This document shows, in pieces, positions 7,708 through 13,812 of a stretch of DNA of 13,812 bases. Both the position numbers and the translations under genes were made by a program. Position 1 is the stretch's first letter. Every line of letters begins with the position of its first letter. The DNA is from Glomus cerebriforme. Its lineage: Eukaryota; Glomeromycota; Glomeromycetes; Glomerales; Glomeraceae. Under the pieces are notes generated by a model. The model made no database searches. It worked only from the letters and a program-made list of their open reading frames with translations, and was not told the DNA's origin. The stretch is taken from contig QKYT01000151.1 of assembly GCA_003550305.1 (NCBI GenBank), forward strand, positions 143,488 to 157,299. Direction: 5' to 3'.

Positions 7708-9095
7708 ATTGCCTTTGTTTTCACTTATTTGATTAGATGTTCACTCGTCTAGTATTCTTCCCGATCTTTTCCTGGTTGAAGATAAGCTTGAGCTTCTTCA
7801 GGTATGGAAGGATTTTCTTAATATTGCTGTGGATTCAATTTAAGCCGACCACATTCTTCAGACAGAAATTCACTAACTATAATAGAACGTCTGTTTCCTT
7901 TCTTACGTAAAGGTAATTCTCCGGACTTCGCCCATACGTCTCGCTTTCCGTTATTGGAGTAGAATATACACTCATTGTGAGTTACGAGAATTACTTCCTT
8001 TTCACTAATTTCTAATATTGGCGGTATTCGTTCCATATTTTCACCTTCGTATTTTACCATATACTTCTCATAGCTATAGATTTTATCCAAAAAAGTTTGC
8101 CGATATTTTAAAATGTCAGGACGCTCATGACCATCGTAGTATATGCCTTATACAATATCATGTAATATTAGTAATGATAAATAGTTTAATGAATTTTGTA
8201 ATTTATATCATAATATAACTCACCTTGCTTTTGTGACTGAAAAAAATATCCAAGTACATTGAGCCATCGTGTCATAATTTCTGTACTGATAGTTTTTTTT
8301 ATGACTCCTGAATAAATAAGCAGTTTTTTTTCAATAAATGCTTTGAATTTTAACGGAGTGGTTTTTCCACCTTGTAAACGAATCTAAATGTGGCATTCTT
8401 TTGCTATATCTTCATTATCTATTAGCCATATTGTCTTTTGATGCTTACCTTGACGGCTTATTGAAAGATGATTATTTTTAAGCTAATAATTGGCCTAATA
8501 ATGAATAGTTCATGCTCTATAGAGAGCACTTTCAATAAAAACTAATTATGCAGCTTCTTTATTAGCCATTACTTTACCTTTTCCATTATTATCCAGTCTT
8601 CTCAAATGTTCAAAGATTGCTCATTTTTTTGTTGAATTCAGACACAGATAATTTTTTTTGGTTTTCTTTAAGTTCAATCCTCAAACTTTCAATCCTTTCG
8701 TTTATATCAAGCTGATTATCATATTCATTTTTCACATCATCCAAAACTTCATCAAAATCATCTGGAGTTGCTTGTTTATTTATAAGTGTTAAAATATTCA
8801 TAGTTTCTTTTGCTACTTTTGTAAAAGAACTACTTGGCCCATATTTATCAAAATAAGTTAAATTTTTGGTTGTTCCAGTAAGGTAAGGTCCACGTTTTTT
8901 TTATTTCAGGTGTGTATTATTTGACCAAACTAATTTACTTTTATTTTTGTCTTCATTTGGTAATTCAATTTCATCCCATTCACTGTCATTTTCATCTTCC
9001 CAATCATTATTAACTCGTAGTTTCTTTGCAAACTTTCTATTATTATCTCGTCTTTGCTCTTTAACCATAGATTTTCTCTTTGATGGATGAGTCAT
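7707..9095 (-). pseudogene. DDE-type transposase pseudogene with one intron
   Basis: It starts at ATG 9095 with a basic N-terminus (MTHPSKRKSMVKEQRR) and an acidic stretch. It runs through TAA 8901-8903 in the same frame to a coiled-coil-like segment (about 8610-8800: VLDDVKNEYDNQLDINERIE). After a frameshift it continues EHLRRLDNNGKGKV, with further stops, to LQGGKTTPLKFKAFIEKK, TRWLNVLGYFFQSQKQG. An intron of 77 nt (donor GTGAGT at 8223, acceptor ataag at 8147) restores the frame into IYYDGHERPDILKYRQTF. Then come YMVKYEGENMERIPPI, VILVTHNECIFYSNNGK, and LPLRKKGNRRSIIVSEFL. In this fungal family I expect THDE where THNE is seen (first catalytic Asp changed). NPSIPEEAQAYLQPGK follows after TAA at 7818-7820. 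The copy is cut at 7707 by a repeat, so the later catalytic residues are absent. The family is recognised from memory only; no formal superfamily name is claimed. Confidence 0.75.
8147..8223 (-). other. Spliceosomal intron in the DDE pseudogene
   Basis: The sequence runs from GTGAGT (donor, 8223 downward) to ...gtataag (acceptor, 8148-8147). Removing it joins FFQSQKQ to GIYYDGHER with no frame change, while the unspliced frame hits stops. The length, 77 nt, is typical for fungal introns. Confidence 0.75.
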
Positions 9096-9394
9096 TGATA
9101 TTAAAATTGATTAAAATGTGAGAAAATTAGGACAAAATTCCAAATTTCATGTGAAAATTTCACTTAAATATCATTGATCCTCAGTCTGAAATTTCCCATT
9201 TTATAATATATGTCATATGAAAAATTCTTAAACTTTAAATTGTAATAGCTTCAAAAATTTTATAATTTCTTGAAAAAATAAACTGATAAAAGTATTAAGC
9301 ATGTGTTGATCTATAATTTTATCAGTTTAAATTTACCCAAAATTGTTTTAATTTTAATTTATAAATTTTTAAAGTCACATGACTTTTGTGCAGT
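9096..9394. other. Spacer with a 13-bp perfect stem-loop
   Basis: taaactgataaaa (9279-9291) pairs with ttttatcagttta (9317-9329) over a 25-nt loop. No gene is seen. The stretch separates the DDE pseudogene start from the 3' end of the minus-strand microexon array. Confidence 0.45.
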
Positions 9395-9725
9395 TTATGA
9401 CAGCCACCATAGTAATGTTTCTAAAAAACAAAAAAAATGGTAAGTTTCATGAAGAAACTTACCTTTTCTCTTCCCATTCCGGACTGAAAAGTTCAGAGAA
9501 CCTACAAGAAAAAAAAGAAACATTAGTAATATTTCTAAAAAAAAACAAAAAAAAATAGTAAGTTTTACGAAGAAATTTGTCTTTTTCCTTCCCATTCCAG
9601 ACTGAAGAGTTCAGAAAACCTACAAGAAAAAAAAATGTTAATAAGCATTTTTAAAAAAACAAAAAAAAATGATAAGTTTTATGAAAAAACTTACTATTTC
9701 TCAATTTCCAGAATTAAGTTCAAAC
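9395..9725 (-). pseudogene. Minus-strand microexon array: 39-nt phase-1 exons plus terminal exon
   Basis: Units of 114-118 bp repeat on the minus strand. The exon at 9463-9501 is 39 nt with a clean acceptor (tttcttgtag) and donor (GTAAGTTT). In phase 1 it reads SLNFSVRNGKRK. The exon at 9581-9619 is also 39 nt with the same acceptor, reads FLNSSVWNGKEK, but its donor is lost (ACAAAT). A third, degenerate copy lies at about 9695-9725 with donor GTAAG intact and stops inside. Downstream, acceptor ttttttag at 9421-9422 opens a 26-nt terminal exon that enters in phase 1, reads ETLLWWLS and stops at 9395-9397. The layout matches the plus-strand array at 2105-2942 although the sequences differ. The KRK cluster could be a nuclear localisation signal (inference). 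No 5' exon was found. Confidence 0.55.
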
Positions 9726-9920
9726 AGCGATTAAAAGTTGCTGATTTAAAGTTTAAATGACTAAAATAAACTGCAGTTGTGACTTAATTGATAAGTGCGA
9801 CATGCAGTTTTTTTTTAAAATAAACTGTGGCTCATATCATGTGATACACATAATACAAAAAAAAGTATATAATGAGCATTTTTTCATTTTTTTTTTCATT
9901 TTTTTTAATTAATTTTTTTT

Positions 9921-10040
9921 TTAAATTAATCTTGCGAAAAGCCCCTCCTCTATAGATGGGTAGAAGTCATTAGTACCTACAGGGGAAGAGTCATTGCTGC
10001 TTCCTCCATCCATTCATAATGACAAAAAGAGGACGTATCA
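9921..10040 (-). other. Less AT-rich relic with a 31-codon ORF
   Basis: This short block is clearly richer in G and C than its surroundings (agcccctcctctatagatgg, acctacaggggaagagtc). On the minus strand ATG 10011-10013 opens MDGGSSNDSSPVGTNDF and continues YPSIEEGLFARLI to TAA 9921-9923. It could be a stray exon or a piece of a retroelement; I do not recognise it. Confidence 0.25.
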
Positions 10041-10389
10041 GTAGTAAGATATTTTAAAAGAAAAAATTTTCTGAAATTAATCAGACGGTTTTGGCTTGAA
10101 TTATTTTCAAATTTGGCCAGAATTATGTTTAATATTGGTCAATATAATAATCCAGATTCGATTTTAAAGATTTTTAATAAATTTTAATAAAATTTAATTA
10201 AAAATTTAATATATTTATTAGATAAGTAAATTTAAAATAAATAAAATTATAATTATAATATATAATAACTATTTATTATAAATATTTATTATATTGAAAA
10301 AATATTAAGTGACATTGATATATGGGTATTGTGCAACAGTGTATAATGTGTTTAACAACTGTTAGTATAAAAAATCGCGTATGTATATT
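10041..10389. other. AT-rich spacer, nothing recognised
   Basis: Runs such as aaatttaattaaaaatttaata (10190-10213) and other low-complexity A/T only. Confidence 0.4.
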
Positions 10390-10745
10390 CAATTATCATT
10401 GTGATAATATTCGATAAATAGCTGTATCGTCAACTAACCTCATGATTAATTAACGTATTTAGATAAATATCGTTATAATATCACAGATATTTATCAATAT
10501 TTATCTGAATACGTTAATTATCAATATTTTTATTATGATACAGTAAATAATGATAAATAATTGCATCGTCAATTATTATTGTGATAATATTTGATAAATA
10601 ACTGCATTGTCAACTAACCTCATGATTAATTAACGTATTCAGATAAATATCGTTATAATATCACAAATATTTATCGATATTTATCTGAATATATTAATTA
10701 TCGATATTTTTATTACGATAAATAATGATAAAGAGATATATATCG
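10390..10745. repeat. Two 180-bp tandem repeats, each with a 26-bp inverted repeat
   Basis: Unit 1 begins at 10390 (caattatcattgtgataat) and unit 2 at 10570 (caattattattgtgataat). The units are highly similar and exactly 180 bp apart. Each contains an inverted repeat: arms 10447-10472 and 10495-10520 in unit 1, and 10627-10652 and 10675-10700 in unit 2, built on taattaacgtatt(t/c)agataaatat. The loops are 22 nt. A shorter motif, gataaat(a)nntgnatcgtcaa, also repeats within units. There is no coding potential. The pattern fits a tandemly duplicated palindromic transposon or a cruciform-forming satellite. Confidence 0.8.
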
Positions 10746-11490
10746 CTATATATCCTCTGAAAAAATTCCCTGATGCAGTTAGAGCAGAAATTTATTCTGA
10801 GTATTCATAAAATTCTTAACCAATATGGATTTAATGTTATATTAAAAATAATTTGAGATATACTATCAGATTATCATAAAAATAGAAGATGTAAATTGAA
10901 AACTAAATAGCTTGATGATAATCAAAAAAAGCAAATAAAAGTGATTGGACATATAACTAATCAATTGTCTGAGAAGAATTTTATTTTGCAAATTTTTGTA
11001 AATTCTTTTTTTTTCATTCTATTTTTTTTCCAATTAATATTATTTATATATTTCATAATTGCAGAAAAGAAAACAAAGATTAAAAGGAGCACTATCAATG
11101 GTAGATAATCTGATTTATTAAAAATGGCTAGAAGAATTCAAACTTGAAAATGTAAATAAAATATTGAGCAAAAATGACTACCAATCTCCAGAGAAAAGTG
11201 ATCCAAAAAATAATCCTAATGTTCTTATGAAATATAAACTTATCAAAATTTATGTTATCTTGGAGATTAAATAAAGTAAGTCAAATAATATATATAAATA
11301 TATTAATTACATATATATTTATCAAGTTTTATTTATTATTTTAGGTAACGAAGCTTTTACGTATAATAGACAATTATGTAGAAGAACATTTTTCAAAAAA
11401 TAGAAGAATATGTTTCCAGGTAGTAATAATCCAAATCTGGAAAAAAGATGTGCCGCCTAATGCTATTTAATGAACTACTAAGAATAGGAC

Positions 11491-11538
11491 TTCAGAAGTA
11501 AGGAATAACAGGTCTTCAGAAGTAAGGAATAACAGGTC
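11491..11538 (+). repeat. Perfect 24-bp tandem duplication, in frame
   Basis: ttcagaagtaaggaataaca plus ggtc occurs twice head to tail (11491-11514 and 11515-11538). In the exon frame of the surrounding gene it duplicates the eight residues SEVRNNRS. It is perfect, so it is recent. Confidence 0.85.
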
Positions 11539-11593
11539 TGTTTTATTTAATTATGATAAAGAATCTGATTAAACTGAACAAAATTTAGGTTAG

Positions 11594-12320
11594 AAAAATC
11601 TGAAATAATTTTTTTGTATTTTTTTGTGATTTTAATAATTTTAAAGTTGAATTTACCTGAGAATAAAAAGTATAATAAATATTATTGTCATCATCAAAAG
11701 TATATGGAAATGTTCCAAATGCAAATAATAGAAATAATAATCAAGATAATGAAAATAATGAGCACGAGCAAGATTTTAATAGTAATTGTAATATTTTTGT
11801 GTAAATTTTTAGAATTCAAATTAACTTGTATTTTTTTTTGTGATTTTAATAATTTAAAGTTAAATTTACTTAAGAACAAGAAGTACAACAAACATCATCG
11901 TCATCATCAAAGCACATGGAAATGTTCCAAGTGCAAATAATATAAATAATGATGAGATATATAGGTAATTGTAATATTTTTGTTGTAAATTTTAGAGAAA
12001 TTCAAAATAATTTTATTGATAGATAATGATTTATAATTAACATATCAAATAAAATCATCATGTGATAATTATTTAAGACAAAAGATTCTAACTAACTACC
12101 AATACGATAAAAATTCAGGTAATTGTTAATATATTTATATTTTAAAAATTTTGAAATAATTTTTTTTATTTTTAATAATTAGTATTACTAAAATGAGCAG
12201 TATCTTCATCATTAATACATGGCAATATTTCTAAAAGAATTAACAAAAAAAAAAGTTATGATGATTATGAAGTATGAACTAAAGCATGATCATAGTGATA
12301 ATTATGATATTTTTTGTAAA
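11594..12320 (+). repeat. Tandem exon/intron units of about 150-185 bp
   Basis: The motif gtaattgtaatatttttg (a donor-like start) appears at 11782 and 11965, with gtaattgttaatata at 12119 and a weaker copy near 12294. Spacing is 183, 154 and about 175 bp. Between them, segments with catcatc(a/g)...acatggaaatgttcca recur (11687-11720, 11894-11930, and more degenerate at 12210-12230). In one frame the first unit reads GNVPNANNRNNNQDNENN then EHEQDFNSN. Later copies are shifted. I take these as duplicated exon-plus-intron units of the gene at 10745-12655. Confidence 0.5.
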
Positions 12321-12704
12321 TTTAAATTCTTTTATTTAATAAATTTTACAATTAAATTCTTCACATGAATTATAATGATCATCAAAACAAGCTTTATCAA
12401 TATCAACACATAGTGTATCCCAAAAAGAAATTTTAAATCAAAGAGTAAAAATGACAATGATTCTGATAATTACAAATTTTTTGAAAAAAATTTTACTAAT
12501 TCAATAATTTGAAATAATTTATTAATTTATGAGATTCTAAAGTAGATAATTTACAAATACGAGTACTATCAAAAATAGTACAAAGATCTAAGAATAATAT
12601 TATTGCTGAAAGAAGTTTAAAAGTAAGAAGTGATATTAATTACAATTATAATTAAAAGAATCTGAAAAAAGAAAGTAGAAAAAATTATTAAATATTGTTA
12701 AATA

Positions 12705-13135
12705 TACTGGCCTACCATAAATTACCAGATTTTTGTTACGTGAATCAGATCATAAGTTACATGATCAGTGATTTCTTCCTATCGCACATATAAATAAGAG
12801 AGATAATAAAAATATTTTCTTTTATTTCTCTTCTAGTTTTAAATGCATAGAAATGAACTGTCAGCAACTCAACATGAGCGAATTATTGGTACTTTTTTGA
12901 GTGGTATCAGACAAAAATTATTTTCACTCAGCTTGGTATTCCAACCAGTACAGTAAGTGATACTATCAAATGATACAAAATAATAAGTTCTGCAGTATCC
13001 AAGAAATGTCCTGGGCATCAAAAATTCTTACTCAACATGATACATGAGTTTTGCAATGTATCATTTGTACTGACCAGTTTTCTCCTTTTAGTGATATAAC
13101 AGAGAAGGTAAACTCTAGCCTTAATACAAATTTGC
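12705..13135 (+). mobile_element. Truncated Tc1/mariner transposon, broken transposase
   Basis: A TA dinucleotide precedes tactggcctaccataaatt at about 12704, a plausible element end. The transposase starts at ATG 12844 (MHRNELSATQHERIIGTFLS). A frameshift near 12925 leads into TQLGIPTSTVSDTIK, then TGA 12971-12973 and YKIISSAVSKKCPG. Another shift near 13020 gives KILTQHDT, TGA 13045-13047 and VLQCIICTDQFSPFSDITEK. This covers the two N-terminal helix-turn-helix units that bind the terminal repeats. The sequence loses similarity at about 13135, before the DDD/DDE catalytic domain, so this copy lacks the catalytic core. Family assignment rests on the 'ATQ.ERI.G..LSG' and 'LGIPTSTV..TI.RYK' pattern. 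Confidence 0.75.
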
Positions 13136-13147
13136 CCAATAAGAAAA

Positions 13148-13330
13148 ATGTATACTGAAAATATACTAAAAATATACTGAATATTAAGGATATTTAAATA
13201 TGTATTTAAGTATCTTGTAAGCATTATATAAGTATAATTTCAGTATATTCNTTATAAGATAATTATATNTACAAATAATACTAAAAATCTACTTAAATAA
13301 ATCTTAAATTATCCATATTTAATATAAAAA
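13148..13330. mobile_element. Palindromic MITE-like element next to the Tc1 break
   Basis: Left ggatatttaaatatg, tatttaagta (13188-13210) is matched by the reverse complement of tacttaaataaatcttaa, attatcc (about 13291-13315). ttcagtatattcnttataag near 13240-13257 forms the centre. A short aaatatact motif repeats at 13150-13180 at the left edge. The arms are imperfect and two N calls fall inside. Its left edge meets the point where the Tc1 transposase ends. Confidence 0.4.
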
Positions 13331-13423
13331 TAATTCAAATTTATCATATAATAATTAATTTAATTTTTATGGCTTTACATTAAATTTTATTAAAATTCAT
13401 GAATTTATACAATTACAAAAAAA

Positions 13424-13812
13424 TGCTCGAACTCTATGAGTTATTATTCAATCTTGATAAAAGTTTGTATATAAGTAGTTTCGACCTCGTTGAACAACTT
13501 TACTTAATCTTCTGGATGCGATTTACTTATTACCAAAGTGCCTAAAATACGCTCTAAAGATACAAAACGGAAAAAAAAAACTTTNGCAAATTAGTATCAT
13601 TACAAACAAATGGTCGTACTCCACGAGCTTTTATTCAACTTTGATGAAAATTTGTATGTAAGTAATTTCGATCTCGCTGAACAACTTTACATAATCTTCT
13701 GGACGCGATTTACTTATTACCAAAGTGCCTAAAATACGCTTTAAAGATACAAAACGGAAAAAAAACTTTCACAAATTAATATTATTACAAACAAATAGTC
13801 GTACTCCACGAG
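13424..13812. repeat. Satellite array, 185-187 bp unit, runs off the window
   Basis: Units start at 13424 (tgctcgaactctatgag), 13611 (tggtcgtactccacgag) and 13796 (tagtcgtactccacgag, cut by the edge). Units one and two share long identical tracts, such as gcgatttacttattaccaaa followed by gtgcctaaaatacgct, and gatacaaaacgg. Spacing is 187 and 185 bp. The sequence is less AT-rich than its surroundings. No frame stays open through both units. It looks like the edge of a longer tandem satellite. Confidence 0.8.

Larger units (their letters stand above)
10745..12655 (+). pseudogene. Unrecognised multi-exon gene family member, broken
   Basis: Exon 1 reads PLKKFPDAVRAEIYSEYS, then after a one-base shift near 10805 HKILNQYGFNVILKII, DILSDYHKNRRCKLKTK and LDDNQKKQIKVIGHITNQLS. 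An intron 10998-11064 (GTAAAT...ttgcag, 67 nt) leads to exon 2, 11065-11275: KWLEEFKLENVNKILSKNDY then QSPEKSDPKNNPNVLMKYK, with a shift near 11250 into LSKFMLSWRLNK. A second intron, 11276-11344 (GTAAGT...attttag, 69 nt), joins in phase 0 to exon 3: VTKLLRIIDNYVEEHFSKNR, KKDVPPNA and an in-frame duplicated SEVRNNRS. Further 3' units with Asn-rich frames repeat at 11594-12320, and 12541-12655 reads KVDNLQIRVLSKIVQRSKNN. Four or more stops and at least two shifts mark it as dead. It looks like a lineage-specific repetitive family; I assign no function. Confidence 0.6.

Noticed and set aside
7542..7724. 60-codon minus-strand ORF starting MKTKAIP
   Set aside because: Only its first few codons belong to the DDE pseudogene; the rest is the inserted ttttggc repeat.
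8018..8218. 66-codon plus-strand open frame
   Set aside because: It is antisense to the well-supported DDE pseudogene and spans that gene's intron.
11614..11940. 108-codon plus-strand open frame, and the 65-codon minus frame opposite it
   Set aside because: Both arise from repeated A/T-rich units; the plus one runs through donor-like motifs and duplicates the same sequence twice, and its composition is Ile/Lys/Asn noise.
12563..12582. gtacta...tagtac small hairpin
   Set aside because: It is too short, and it lies within a segment that reads as coding (VLSKIVQ).
13018..13224. 68-codon minus-strand open frame
   Set aside because: It is antisense to the Tc1 transposase remnant and continues into the palindromic element.
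1..13812. CRISPR array, bacterial operon or prophage
   Set aside because: Repeats are not short direct repeats with unique spacers, there is no Shine-Dalgarno pattern, and the introns and transposon families are eukaryotic.

Overview
The window is very AT-rich and full of ambiguous N calls. Its introns are short (about 65-95 nt, eukaryotic type) with GT/AG ends and TACTAAC-like branch sites. It is packed with decayed DNA transposons. Codon use, intron size and the transposase families I recognise (BED-finger hAT, Tc1/mariner, a fungal DDE-type transposase and an amplified integrase-like Cys-rich tail) fit a Glomeromycotina genome such as Rhizophagus. That assignment is an inference from family memory. 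I see no intact full-length conventional gene.

Layout. 1-660: dispersed repeats and a probable Tc1-like terminal repeat. 711-1914 (minus): remnants of an unrecognised multi-exon gene, including a 112-codon frame with one internal stop and three copies of a 19-codon repeat. 1921-2070: stem-loops. 2105-2985 (plus): seven or more exon/intron units of about 110-120 bp whose exons are near 33 nt and phase 1, ending in a short stop-bearing exon and AATAAA signals. 3201-3650 (minus): a broken integrase-like C-terminus. 4403-4592: a fold-back MITE. 4856-5560 (minus): a second exon/intron array. 6109-7212 (minus): a broken BED-finger hAT transposase. 7542-7707: a dispersed repeat that cuts off a DDE-type transposase pseudogene at 7707-9095 (minus, one 77-nt intron). 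9395-9725 (minus): a third exon array with 39-nt phase-1 exons and a stop-bearing last exon. 9921-10040: a less AT-rich relic. 10390-10745: two 180-bp tandem repeats, each with a 26-bp-stem inverted repeat. 10745-12655 (plus): an unrecognised multi-exon gene family member, with frameshifts and a 3' part built of repeated exon/intron units. 12705-13135 (plus): a truncated Tc1/mariner. 13148-13330: a palindromic element. 13424-13812: a satellite of 185-187 bp running off the edge.

The most interesting theme is repeated growth of gene segments by whole exon-plus-intron duplication. It is seen independently in four places. In two of them the repeated exon is tiny, phase-symmetric, and followed by a phase-1 terminal exon of 8-9 codons. 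Such arrays could yield many protein lengths by exon skipping. Several copies have lost splice sites or gained stops, so part or all of each array may be dead. I saw no coherent pathway or operon-like cooperation between genes here.
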